Below are positions 1 through 11,380 of a DNA stretch of 64,000 bases, piece by piece. Positions within the stretch are counted from its first letter, which is position 1. Every line of letters begins with the position of its first letter. This DNA is from Paragordius varius. Taxonomy: Eukaryota > Nematomorpha. The notes beneath the pieces were generated by a model. The model was not told where the DNA came from. It saw only the letters and a list, made by a program, of their open reading frames with translations, and made no database searches. The position numbers and the translations under genes were made by a program. The stretch lies in contig OZ176051.1 of NCBI GenBank assembly GCA_964247055.1, positions 1,488,001-1,552,000 on the forward strand. Direction: 5' to 3'.

Positions 1-275
1 ATGGCATATTTTTAAATTCGGCTTAATACCTCAAATAATTTTTATGATATTCTATTTAAAATGCCTCTTAATATTTGATATACCCCAAAAGGTGATTAAG
101 TGTTTAATTAGTATTTAAAATTAATAACGACATTTTATTGCCTCTATTTTAAACTCTTAATAAATTACCATTTAACATGAATTTTTATAAAAATAATGTA
201 TGCTAGGGAAATGGCTAGTTTTGTAAACATTTATTCGATTTTTTACGAATAATAACAATTATTTATGCTCTATGG

Positions 276-2724
276 CAGTGATACTCAAACCGCGGCCCGC
301 GGGCCGCATGCGGCCCGCAGTGTGCTTTAAAAATGCACTATGACTGATATTTAATTATTTTTAAATAATATATATTTTTTACCCAATTTGAAATGTAGAA
401 AAATTTTCTACATTAAAATGATTTTAAAATTTATGATTTATGGGCACACGTTGTTTCTTCTTCTTTTCGAAATTTTTATTGCATTTCTTTTTTGTTTTCA
501 CCCATTGCACATACATTTCATTGCTATCCTGCATCATTTTTAAAACTCATTCTCATAAAATATTTTCAACTCAATATCATTAAATTTTGACCTGTTTTTT
601 ATAGCATAATTCAATTTATATTCCTATCTTTTTTACATAATATTTAAACATAAATTCAAAGGATGACATCTAATGCCAAAAAACGTAAATTATCCGATGA
701 AAATCGCTCCTTTAAAAAAGAATGGGAAACTAATTTTTTTGTCGTTTTAAATAACAATGTTGCTACCTGCCTTATATGCAAAGACAATATAATTATAAAA
801 AAATTCAATATTGAAAGACATTCTAAAATCCATCATTCTCATAAATTACCAGAAAATCTTGAGGAAAGAAATGAAAAATATAAAAATTTTAAGGAATTAT
901 ACGAGAAAGAAAAATCTATTATGGCCATAGCTTTTTCCCAGGAAAAAGCTGTAACATTAGCTTCGTATGAAATATGCTATATTTTAGGAAAAAATATGAA
1001 ACCGTTTACTGATTCCCAACTAATAAAAGAATGTTTAATAAATGGTTGCACTTTTTTATTTGATAAATTCCATAATAAAGATCAAATCATGAGGCAAATT
1101 AAAAAACTTCAACTTTCTGATTCAACATGTGCTCGACGCATTGAAGATATGTCTAAATATATTTTTAACAATACATTATTGGCTCTGAAAAATTGCAAAT
1201 ACTTCAGTATTGCAATCGATTCTAGCACTGATATAAGTTCAACACCTCAATGTGCGCTCTTCGTGAGATTTTGCAACGACAACAAAATCAACGAGGAATA
1301 TTTGAAATTTTTACCAATGAATAATACCACAAAAGGCAGTGATTTTCTTGAAGTAATTAGTACCTTTTTCGATAATAATGGTATATCTATGAAAAAATTG
1401 GTTTCGATCTGCACAGATGGCTGTCCCTCTATGATTGGAATAAACAAAGGGTTTATTTCTCTTTTAAAAAACAAATATAATTTGCAAAATCTATTATCCT
1501 TTCACTGCTTTATTCATCAGCAAAACTTGGTTTCGCGTGTAAAAGATGAATCACTAAATTTAGTAATTAAAACGGTTGTGGATATAGTTAACTACATCCG
1601 TGGCAGAGAATTCAATCACCGTAAATCCAAAAACCTTCTGAAAGATATCCACAGTGAGTTTGATGATATTCTTTTGTACACCGCTGTGAGATGGCTAAGC
1701 CTTAGCAAAGTATTGAATAGATTTTTTGATTTAAGACATGAAATTCTATTATTTATAAAAGATAACAGAAAGTTTGACGAGGAAATTAATAGTGACAAAT
1801 GGTGGGTTTTATTAGCCTACCTTTGCGACATTACTAATAAACTTAGTACTTTTAATACAAGTCTTCAAGGGAGCAAAATAATAACCCAATTTGCTAATCA
1901 TATATTTGCTTTTGAAGAAAAATTAATAATATATAAACAAGATTTTATAGATAAAACACTCCTACATTTTCCAACACTCAAAACGATTTATAAAGAAAAT
2001 ATGGAATTTACCGCGGATATTAATTTAATAATAGACAATCATTTAACATTTTTATCTAATGAGATGAAATTCAGATTTCAAGAATTAAAAAATATAAAAA
2101 ATTGCTTAAAGCTAGTGGAAAATCCATGGCATATGGATATATCCAACATTAGGCAACTTGAGCTTTTCGGTTTTGATCAGGCGGTTATCATTGAAGAATT
2201 CGTTGATTTTAAAAATGATTCCAATTTGGAAGCTATATTTAAGGAAAACCGTAGAGAAGAAAGATATGTAGAGTTTTGGCAAGTTGTGCCAAATAAATAT
2301 GAAAATATAAAAAAATGTGCTCAAGTTGTCTTAACTATTTTTCCATCAACTTACACATGTGAGACGGCATATTCAAAAATGAAGTATATTAAGAATACTT
2401 ACAGAAATCGCTTAACTAATGATCATATGGACGACGTATTAAGAATGGCCTGCCATGAGGCGAAACCAAATTTGTCAAAAATTATTGGTTAATATTAAAA
2501 TAAATGTTGTTATCAATATATTTTAAATTTTAAAACTAAATGGTACAAAACGAATTTTTAGCTGGATTTACATGCGACCCGCAAAAAATTTATTGTGCTG
2601 ATTTAGAGTATAAATATGTGCGTTGTCAAATAGCTATGGAATATTTGCCATTATAAGGTTCATGGCCCTCGAAAAAAAAATATGTTTTATTTGGCCCGTC
2701 AAATTTTTTTGGTGAGTACCACTG
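276..2724 (+). mobile_element. Complete autonomous hAT DNA transposon
   Basis: The element is 2449 bp and is bounded by short imperfect terminal inverted repeats. The left end reads CAGTGATACTCA and the right end, reverse complemented, reads CAGTGGTACTCA. It is flanked by a perfect 8-bp direct repeat, CTCTATGG, at 268-275 and 2725-2732, the target-site duplication length typical of hAT elements. Just inside the left end, 291-318 holds several copies of the GC-rich word GCGGCCCGC, which stands out in this AT-rich DNA and may be subterminal transposase-binding repeats (inference). The single internal ORF (663-2492) is an intact hAT transposase. The element lies upstream of the first visible nucleoporin exon, which begins with a splice acceptor, so it probably sits in an intron of that gene. 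Intact ends, duplication and ORF indicate recent insertion. Confidence 0.93.
663..2492 (+). CDS. hAT-family transposase (GTF2IRD2/ZBED5-like)
   Basis: This 609-aa intronless ORF should catalyse excision and insertion of the surrounding element. The N-terminus has a basic stretch (AKKRK) and a single zinc finger with C36, C39, H53 and H57/H58, resembling the SPIN-DOC/BED-like finger of GTF2IRD2- and ZBED5-type proteins. The RNase H-like core shows the first acidic residue in IAIDSSTD (D186) and the second in ICTDGC (D252). The C-terminal dimerisation region ends with TCETAYSKMKYIKNTYRNRL, whose glutamate (E567) is the likely third catalytic residue by analogy with other hAT transposases. The C-terminus matches the family pattern of serine/glutamate followed by KNxYRxRLT. 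There is no stop or frameshift, and an AATAAA lies at 2499-2504. It is therefore a plausibly active enzyme and not a domesticated host gene, because the transposon ends are still present. Confidence 0.93.
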   Translation: MTSNAKKRKLSDENRSFKKEWETNFFVVLNNNVATCLICKDNIIIKKFNIERHSKIHHSHKLPENLEERNEKYKNFKELYEKEKSIMAIAFSQEKAVTLASYEICYILGKNMKPFTDSQLIKECLINGCTFLFDKFHNKDQIMRQIKKLQLSDSTCARRIEDMSKYIFNNTLLALKNCKYFSIAIDSSTDISSTPQCALFVRFCNDNKINEEYLKFLPMNNTTKGSDFLEVISTFFDNNGISMKKLVSICTDGCPSMIGINKGFISLLKNKYNLQNLLSFHCFIHQQNLVSRVKDESLNLVIKTVVDIVNYIRGREFNHRKSKNLLKDIHSEFDDILLYTAVRWLSLSKVLNRFFDLRHEILLFIKDNRKFDEEINSDKWWVLLAYLCDITNKLSTFNTSLQGSKIITQFANHIFAFEEKLIIYKQDFIDKTLLHFPTLKTIYKENMEFTADINLIIDNHLTFLSNEMKFRFQELKNIKNCLKLVENPWHMDISNIRQLELFGFDQAVIIEEFVDFKNDSNLEAIFKENRREERYVEFWQVVPNKYENIKKCAQVVLTIFPSTYTCETAYSKMKYIKNTYRNRLTNDHMDDVLRMACHEAKPNLSKIIG

Positions 2725-2732
2725 CTCTATGG

Positions 2733-3193
2733 TCAAAGGTGTATATTCGGGAAGAGGATTACCCCACATGCATAATATCAATATAAAATTTATTTATTAT
2801 AGAAAATTGACTTTTTCATGCGATGAAAATATCAAATTAATAAATTTATAGATTTTTATATTTAGCAGGGCTAATATAATCTATATAAAAGAATTAAATT
2901 ATAAAGACAAAAGAAAACTAGTGGACAATATTTTTTGAATACTATCACTCATTCTATACCCTGAGTTATAACCTATTGATTGGTAGTTCACTAACACACT
3001 TATAATCATTTCCGTTATACAAAAATACGAATATTCAAATTGTTGTCTTTTGTAAAATAATATCCGTCCTTTTTACATTTTGTCTGTATAATTATAATTA
3101 CTGTAAATGTATTTGAGTTTTTTGATAAATGTAATATCATAACTAAGCAAAATATATGAAAGTTTTTTTATTTTATACATAATTCTTTTTTAG
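2733..3193. other. Intronic or upstream non-coding DNA before first visible nucleoporin exon
   Basis: AT-rich sequence between the hAT element and the first recognisable nucleoporin exon. I see no ORF, RNA gene or repeat that I can name. It ends in a pyrimidine-rich tract and TAG acceptor at 3191-3193. Together with 1-267 it probably represents the intron that received the transposon. Confidence 0.5.
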
Positions 3194-6100
3194 AAAACTC
3201 CAAATAATACCATTTTGTCTCATGCACCGATCAATTTGGTTAAGAAAGAACCTTCGACTGTTTTGTTGGGTAAAACATGTACTACTGTTGGAACTCAAAA
3301 TTCTAGTCTCCTATTTGGTGGTTTAGATGACACAGCCCAGCGTATAATTTCTATGTTGGGACAAATTTCTTCTGTGAATAGCACTAAGGATTCAACTGAA
3401 AAGAACGTTATTAAGACTGAACCAATTATTAACAATAATAATCTACCACAAGAGGAAAGCTTTAAAGTATAAAACAGAGTTTTAAATTGAAATTATAAAA
3501 ATCTTAATCAAATATTTTGTAAAGGACCCTTATATGTTTTTAGATTCTTAATTTATGTTAAGGGTTTTTAAAATTGTTTAATATGGATATTGAATGGTTT
3601 TTAAAACTTATTTTATTTAAATAATCAATCCTTAACATAATGTAAATTTTTCAGCATCTTATAATATTTTTTTATCCATAATTTGTTTCATTTAACTATT
3701 AAAATTACAAACTCTACACTACTAATTGAAAATGTATTTTTGATCAATTTACATAAATTTTTTTTAGCATTCGAACTTATATAATTCCAAACCTTTGCTT
3801 AACTTTTAATCAATTCATATAAAAGTTTTGTAATTAAATTAATATTTGCCATATTATTATCCAAAACACCCCTTATTGAAATTTTAATAATCCTTCTTAA
3901 TTATTGCTTATATAAATTATATAAAATTTCCAGAGAGAATATAGCACGTTTGATATTGATGGTTCAATGCAACAAACATCAACCAAAACTAAAATGTTAA
4001 AAAATCACAGAGAAATGTTTAAAAGTTCTTACCATTCACCACTCTTTTTTAAGGTTTCTGTTTTATTGATTCTCCATATTAATTGAAAAAGAAAAATATT
4101 TAGTAGATTTTAGTAAAAAACTTATTTTGGCTCTTTTGTGCAATAACTACCCAAGAAGTTTGCTATGTTTTATTTATTTTATTACATCAATTAATACATG
4201 CCAAAATTAAAGTTATTAGGATTTATTTCTGTAGTTTTGTCGGATTGATTTTTTCCTATAATTATAAATATTTATTTAGGTTTATTAATTTTGTAAAATT
4301 AATTTTAAAGCAGTTTCATATTGTATTTTATTAAAATTTTTTTATGTTTTGACAGTATGCTAAACATTTCTGTGTATCCTAAAAAATTTTACTGTTTTCA
4401 AAACACGAATTATAGTTTGATGCACAAATTATTTCTTACTAAAAATTTTATTCATTTTGATTAGCCTTCACAAATCAGCTCAGAGTTGAAAAGATCACAA
4501 CCTGTTATTGGCAATCAGTCAGCCCTAAAACAGCCAAATACTAATTTACCGCAAGAAATTTCGGAAACTCAAATTGATAAACAATATATCCCTTCACCCC
4601 GGTTTTATAATGAAAATTTTAGATTAAAGGTATATTTTTTCAAGCAAAAATTGTTAATCTAACAAAAAAATATTTTATTTTGATTTTAAATAGTCCGAGT
4701 AAAAATTTAAATTGTTGAAAATTAATATCAGTCAAAGGATAACTATTTTTATTGAATTATAAAACCCGTATAGTTACTTAAATCTTTATTTAAAAAGTAA
4801 CTTAAAAATTATTCAATTTGCATTATTCCTTTTCGCAACCCACAACGATACGTTATTATTAAAAAAGGAATTATATTCAAAAGTATGGGTTTCTTTGTAA
4901 AAAAAAAGTATTTGAATTTTATGTTTTGTCTTTCTAATTTTATTTTTAAATTTGCAATATATTTTGTGTTTTATTAAAGTTCCATTTGCAACCGTTGGAA
5001 AGATCCCCATATATGCCCCCCCTAGCTAAAAATGTGTCTGTGTTGGCTCAAGGAATAACCTATCCAGTATAAATTTTTATTTTAAATATAGTTTTTAAAA
5101 TTATTAAATTTTAAAAGTTGAGAGAATTATTTCAAAAATAATATAAATTCTACGTTTTTTTTCGGTATTTTAGAACACGTCACAATCATTTAAATCCTTA
5201 CATAAAGAAATAGAAAAAGTGGTACCACACACATCTATAATTACATCCACGTAAAAAATATTTTTAAACAATTATCATCAAATATATATTATATTTTTAT
5301 TCAATTTTAATTTCCTAATATAGATGTACAACAAAGCCTGCATCAAGTCTAGAACAGACAAAAGTAATGTTAAATTAATGTTTTTTTTAAAAATATACTT
5401 TTAATTTTTTTGAATTTTTGTCCATAAAATTTGCTATATAATGCTTAATAGGATATATTCGAACAATTTGTTTAAAATGGTTAAGAATAACAAGGGTTAT
5501 CGTGAATTTAAAAAATGTTGGTTGGTTTTGTTTACAAATTATACTCGTAAAACAAATTTAGATTAATTATTACGACTAAAAAGTAAAAATATAGTAAATA
5601 TATATTTAATAATTATGTTTTTAAAGTGACTTTTTTTCAAATCTAGACTACTGTCCCTATACCAAACTTCACGTTTACGTTTCCCTCATCGGAATCTATT
5701 GTTATAAATCACGTCATTCCAAATTTCAATGATAGCTCTGCAACAAACCTAAGTGGTCCAGTTTCTTCTCAAACAAATTTGGTTTCTCAAGAAGTTATTT
5801 TGAATACGTCGTCAAAACCTAGTGTACCTGTTAGTAGTACTCAAGTAACGATTTAAATTTTTGGTTATTATCTAAATAAGCCTCTTTATTTTTATCATAA
5901 TATGATGGTGTAAAGTTTATCAGAAGTATGTTAAAATTGTAATGGTAATTAACGGATTGGTATGTTTTGTAATAACAGTTGTTAAAATCCGTAATATAAC
6001 GATAAAGGATAATTAAATAGAATTAAATGAAATTATGGATATATATACGAAATCGATATGTGAAAACCCCAAGTCAAATAGTTGTGTCGTACTGATGAGT

Positions 6101-9100
6101 GCTAACAAGCACGAAACTAGTCTATTACTATTGACGAAGGGTTTCACATATCGTTTATAATTTCATTTAATTCTATAATTATCCTTTATCGTTATATTAC
6201 GGATTTTAACAACTGTTATTATGTTAAAATTATTCGGTTAAATAAGAGATTTTTTATATTTTTCACCGAAGTGCAGCTTATTTATATAAATCTTTTGTTT
6301 AGAAAAGAGTGTCATTTGATTCTTCAGTCGTGTTCGAAAGAACAACCCCAAAAAGCCAACAAGAAAAAACAATTGATTTAACTAGCAAAACTTCAATATC
6401 TTCGATACCTACGTCCGGTGAAATATTCTCCTCATTTATAAATCCATCAGCCAGCATACTAGAGACTAAATCAAATCTTTCCACTGTTAAACCAAATACT
6501 ATTAAGTGTAAAATTTGTGGAAGTCCAAATGTAATGCAAGATACAACAATCACAAATAATCAACGTGTCCTATATTGTAAAGTTTGTCAAACACCGCTAA
6601 ATACTTTGGAAATCATATCTAAATCAAAAACTACTTCTGAGAAAACCATTGAAAAAAATCAGGCTATTTCAGTCCCTAAAAGCACAACCTTTTTGGATTC
6701 CATTGGTAATGAAGATGATTTCATGAAGTTTTTTTGGAAATTTTTTGGCCGACGTAATTTAAAACGAACATTTTTTTTGAGTTCCTTAAAGATATAATGT
6801 AATTGGTATAAGATATATAAGATATGTTTTTACGGAGAATGCACATAAAATAATTTAATATTTTTTTCGATTTCTAAAATTCTAAATAACGATGTTATTT
6901 TTAATTTATCCCACAATAATCTCATAATAAATGACAAATAGCACAAAATTAACACCTAAAATTATTAACTCTCTCTCAATTTAGATTCATCATCAGCTAA
7001 ACAATCATTGGTGACACCATTATCAACAACACTTAACACGGCTCTGAATAAAAGTGAATCTACAAGCGTGCCAGTGTTTAGTTTTACTCTTCCATCCTCG
7101 ATTTCGAAGAGGCCAATTAATACGAGTGTTGGGACTTTTCCTACTTTTACTTTTAAAAGTACTGCTCCGATAGAGACTTCCCTCTCCATAAGTACTGTTT
7201 CTCAGACCATTCCAATGATGGTAACTTCGATATCAAGTTCCTTTACATTTAAGGCTAAAAATTCAACATCAAACCATGAAACAAACAATGCCGTTGTTTC
7301 AGAAGAAGTTAAAACAAGTTCCAACACCAATAAATTCCCTCTTTTCTCTTTTTCGACAAATTTGGCTGCTAACACGACGTCAACCATCAATATTAGTTCG
7401 GCGGCGGTTCCTAGTTTTAGTTTCACTTCTAATACTACCTTATTGGACAACAACAGCAGCATTAAAACAAGTGTGCCAAGCAATGTATTGTTTTCTGGCA
7501 ATGGATTAACATCAACATCCACTTTAACCAATAATTTGTTTAAAGTGTCTACTACTTCACAACAAAGTACCTCCCTACCATTTACCGGTTTTCAATTTAA
7601 TAATAAGACGGTTTCATCATCATTCCTCTCGAATATGACATCCACAGTGACAACACAATATTTAGTAACAAGCTCTGAAATATCGAAAACTTTGCCAAAT
7701 TTTGTAACAAAGTTATCCGAGGAAAACAAACCACCACCAGTTTTCTCAATGAATAATAGTTTGTTTTCTTTTACACCATCTAGCGGTAACAACACTGGCG
7801 ACATATTTAAAGCAAATAACTCTTCTGTTTTAAGTAGCACAAATAATTCTACCATAACAACAACAACAACATTGTTGCAGTCGGGAGGATTCAGTTTTTC
7901 TGCTTTTTCCACCAAATCGGAAACTACAGCTTTTGGGACTTTTAGCAGCACGAACGCTACGAAACCCATTTTTTCTTTTGGAGCAGTTCAAACAACAGTT
8001 TCTATACCGACAAATATGCCATTGTTTGGATCATCTATTATCAGTATACATTATTGTTGTTTGAAGCTATGCAAAATATTTTTAACCGATAAACATTAAT
8101 ATCAATTAAAAAATTTGAATTTATTAATGGTTTTTGGTGTAACTTAAGTTTTAAGATATATTTAATTTAAATTTAATCTCTTTTTTAAACAACTGTTATT
8201 ATTTTTTGATTTTCCATTAAATAATATGACTGTAATTGATATGGCAAAGGCAGAGTCTTTGTTATGATATAAAAGAAAACAATCTATATGACCCAAAATA
8301 GGATATTTTTGGCTAATTGATGACCTTCGCTGTTAGCCATCAAATATTTAGCGAATTAATTATGGTAAATGTTAAAAATATATATTGTTAACAATAATTA
8401 TGGTAAATGTTAAAATATATATTGTTAGCACACCCTTAATATAGGGATGCCTCACCACATTAACATTGACTGTTTTGTTCCAAAGTTTATATAGATGTAT
8501 AAACAGCCATATATTTATGCATAAATTTTTAAATTGTAGGTTCAGCAAAAAGTGAAGTGACAACCAGTAGTACCAGTTTTTCAAACATCGCTTTCTATCA
8601 ATCCGCACCACCGCCTAAAACAACATCTTTTTCTGCCCTGATGAGTACCACCACAACAAATTCCACATTTAATTTTATGTCTCAGACGACGACTGGGTCT
8701 TTTGGAAACTCTACTGCTGCTATAACTTTGAATAATACCCCAATATTTTCTTTAAACACAACAAATGACAATAACACTATCACAGTAAGTAATCAATCGT
8801 CTATTTTTGGAAACTTTGGAGCTAATGCTAAACCAATGCCATTTGTGTTTGGGGGATCAACCATCAATAACAATAATACTAACATTAATACAGCTCAATC
8901 GACAACTGGTTTTGCTTCTCCCTTTAATATTCAGGTTTGTAAATGTGATTTTTTAGAAGTTTTATCATAGCTAAACATCAAAAACTAATTTCAATTATTT
9001 AAGGGCATTTTCGCTTCATAAGTTTTTACTGATCAAAAGGTTCAAAAAAAGAATTTATTTTTTAATAACTAAAGTCATTATATCACATATTTTATGAACC

Positions 9101-9853
9101 AAATATAACTCCTTTTTGTAAATTTCATTTTGTACCAAAGATTTTAAATTCGTTAACATACAAAAATTTGTATAATTTTTCAAAACTTTGTACTTTTTTT
9201 AGGCGCCGACTGCTCAGGTATCATCAACGGTTTCTTCTCTCTTTGGGTCATTTAACAATCCCACAATTCAATCTTCTGCATCTAACGCCTTCTCAATACC
9301 AAACAATAATAATGTTGGAACACCTCTTTTTAATTTTAGTAAACCAGGTATTATATGGATAATAAATAAAATTATTAATTATTGATATATTTCACGATAT
9401 TTATTTATAAAGTAAGAAAATACTGTAAATAATTAATTAAATAAAATTTATATTAATTATATTTAAACTTTTGTCGATTTAGAAGGAATTCAACCATTTT
9501 CATTTACAGCTCCTACATTACCTACAATAAGTAACAATAACAATAGTTCTCCATTTGTCTTTGGTGCAAATACGTCAAATAATTATGTGGGTGGCCAACA
9601 GGCCGCCGCTCCCTTTTCTTTCAGTAATGTGAGTGCGACTCCCTTTAAATTTGGATCCAACACGACGCCTATAGGTGATGCTACCAATAATACTTCAGAT
9701 GCATCTGGCGCTTTTGCTATTGGGTAAATTATTTTTTAAATTTTTTCATTTCTATAATTTTTGAACATAATAGCAATACATAACCCATCATATTTTAGGG
9801 CTGACCAAACTGCGGGTCGTCGTGTGAAAAGAGGATTACGGAGATTGCGATAG
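3194..9853 (+). CDS. NUP153: NUP153-like FG nucleoporin (5' partial)
   Basis: Nuclear basket nucleoporin that binds transport receptors. Visible exons: 3194-3466, 3934-4053, 4465-4629, 4980-5066, 5174-5250, 5324-5363, 5647-5844, 6303-6705, 6985-8043, 8540-8934, 9203-9347, 9483-9723, 9799-9853. They join in frame (3258 nt, 1085 codons plus stop TAG). The first exon contains DDTAQRIISMLGQISS, matching the NUP153 STAQRIL...LEKMSS motif. The 6303 exon has two CxxC pairs (CKIC and CKVC) in the position of the NUP153 zinc fingers, but with a spacing unlike RanBP2 fingers. The 1.06-kb exon and those after it are Ser/Thr/Asn-rich FG repeat (FSFG, PLFG, PIFSFG, FxFG). The last exon encodes a short basic tail, GRRVKRGLRRLR, like the RKIK..VRR terminus of NUP153. 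Upstream exons lie outside the window. The intron 5845-6302 holds the hammerhead element. Confidence 0.88.
5939..6219 (+). mobile_element. Palindromic retrozyme-like element carrying a hammerhead ribozyme
   Basis: About 280 bp in the intron between nucleoporin exons 5647-5844 and 6303-6705. It is flanked by a 12-bp direct repeat, TATGTTAAAATT, at 5927-5938 and 6220-6231, consistent with a target-site duplication. From 5971 to 6220 the sequence is a long near-perfect inverted repeat: the left arm from 5971 (AATAACAGTTGTTAAAATCC) is matched by the right arm ending at 6220. At the tip sits a type I hammerhead core (separate entry). Small self-complementary units with type I hammerheads are the hallmark of animal retrozymes, non-autonomous elements that spread through circular RNA. 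Penelope-like retroelements also carry type I hammerheads. No protein is encoded. The retrozyme assignment is inference; the palindrome, the direct repeats and the core motifs are seen directly. Confidence 0.7.
6054..6153 (+). ncRNA. Type I hammerhead self-cleaving ribozyme with minimal stem III
   Basis: All conserved core parts are present in order. CTGATGA lies at 6092-6098. A perfect 5-bp stem II follows (GTGCT at 6099-6103 with AGCAC at 6108-6112, loop AACA), then GAA at 6113-6115. Stem III has only two pairs (AC 6116-6117 with GT 6120-6121, loop TA), and C at 6122 is the cleavage nucleotide of the GUC triplet. Stem I is formed by flanking sequence: a few pairs next to the core, an internal loop suited to the loop-loop contact of active hammerheads, GTCAAATAGT pairing with ACTATTGAC, and an outer helix CGATATGTGAAA/TTTCACATATCG. 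Predicted cleavage is after 6122. It lies on the same strand as the host gene, so it would be present in the unspliced nucleoporin transcript. Confidence 0.85.
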
Positions 9854-9903
9854 GGATCAATTAATTCATGATTTTTTAGAATAGGAATTATAAACGATTT
9901 TTG

Positions 9904-9909
9904 AATAAA
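9904..9909 (+). promoter_or_regulatory. Candidate poly(A) signal of the nucleoporin gene
   Basis: AATAAA, 51 nt after the stop codon; the first canonical hexamer in the 3' UTR. Confidence 0.45.
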
Positions 9910-10359
9910 TTATCAATATAAAAATGATATTATATATGGTGTACAGCATTTTTTATATACTAGTTGTAGCCTGTCACGCCTCCCTGTGACTTGTGGAAAT
10001 GAAACGATTAAGAGTTTAAACATAAATGCACATATTCTATATTTTTTCTCTGTGAAATTAATAGCATTCCCGAACTCGTCGTGGCTTCGTAACATTGATT
10101 GATAGGAAACGGGGTCAAAAATATATTTTCTAGAATGAAGCCAAACCGAAGGCAAAATTAAAAACATAGCCACCCTCGGCATATATAACGACTAATCTTT
10201 TAAATTTTGAATCTGGTCACATTCGACATATTAGTCTCAAAGTTGCCAGGGGTCAGGGCTGAACTGAGGGACAAATTTAAATCTCTTCATCGATGCAATC
10301 ATATAAATATAAAAAAATCCATTATTAAATTTATAGAGACTACGCGTTAAATTACTCAA

Positions 10360-10720
10360 GCCCGTATTTCTTCACCCCCATTTTTCAAGATGGTTTGGTT
10401 CAAATGAAGGAATAATCCAAAAACGTAAATAATTATCAATATAAAATAAGACTGCAGTTTTTCTTAATCAATTGCTTTTAACTAATATTTGGTCAAAACC
10501 ATGTTTAGGGGGAGGAAAATAGATTTAGGGCCTATGCTCATTATAAAAAATGGATCTCTTCTGCTTAAGAACCGAATAAATAATAGTATTTTTGAATTCA
10601 AACGAGTTACACGTTTAGGAAAATTTCTAAGTTTTTCCAAAATCTTCACATAGACTGAGCTGAACTAAGGGGCTTAGAAAATATTAAATTGAAATAGGCC
10701 TACACGTTTATTAGTTAAAA
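10360..10720. repeat. Dispersed repeat family D, fragments
   Basis: Diverged repeat recognised by GGGCCTA followed by an A-rich run, and by blocks such as GGAAAATT..TCTCAAA, in 10360-10720, 11400-11720 and 20440-20860. A short piece at 63590-63670 shares TTCAAAACGGTGCATT with 20440-20860. There is no ORF and the ends are not defined, so the boundaries are approximate. Confidence 0.35.
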
Positions 10721-10854
10721 ACTCCATCTTCAAGATTGAGTTGTTAACACTTCGATTCAAATGAAGGTATCTAAATACCCCAGACTATACTCATATCCTT
10801 GAAAACGGTTGAAAGTGTCTTAAGTAGATATACTGCCCACCTTTCTAGTATTTT

Positions 10855-11380
10855 CGTTATTTATTATTTATGTTAAAATCTTGTCATATTTAAGTTGATA
10901 TTTTAATAACTAATGAAAAAAACAGTCCCATTTTAAATTATATACTAAAAAGATTATATAAAGAGCTGCAATATCCAAATAAAATTTTTTGAAAAAAAAG
11001 TTCCATAACGATGCCATTTTATTACAACATTTTTGCAAAATAGCGGGTTTATAATTTTTAAGGTAATATTTAACGCTAGTTTTTTATTCCAATATAGATA
11101 GAAACAGAAAAAGGGGTTTATTTTGTATTATTTTTAAATTTTGCTATTGCACACATCTCATGTGGACTTAACTTTTACTTTTGCGTTTTACCTTAACCAA
11201 GTAATATCTAGTACTTTTGATGGTTTATGAATGGTATATGAGTGCAAACTTTTGCCATGGTTCAATTTCTTTTATATGATTTGAGAATTTATTTTTAAAC
11301 ATGCCTGGGGTTTTTAACAACCCCAATTTGAATTAAAGGACTGATATGAATGTGTTTTATTCAAGTGTTAATAGGGCTTG
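10855..11380 (+). repeat. Dispersed repeat family A, copy 1
   Basis: Shares a long diverged alignment with 24070-24650 (same strand) and 29345-29900 (opposite strand). Landmarks kept in all three are a CAGAAAAA..GTTTATTTTGTAT segment, TTGCACACAT, GTGCAAACTTTTG followed by CATGGTT, and a block reading GCCTGGGG..CAAC..CCCC. The copies carry no coding capacity. The class is unknown. Confidence 0.5.

Noticed and set aside
7202-7969. Minus-strand ORFs opposite the nucleoporin FG exon
   Set aside because: Antisense shadows of a low-complexity Ser/Thr/Asn-rich coding exon.
8635-8665. CTGATGAG in the nucleoporin coding exon as a hammerhead
   Set aside because: No self-complementary stem II and no GAAA downstream; it is ordinary coding sequence.
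9913-10182. 89-codon minus-strand ORF overlapping the nucleoporin 3' UTR
   Set aside because: No family recognised, and most of it lies in the probable 3' UTR or flank of the opposite-strand gene.
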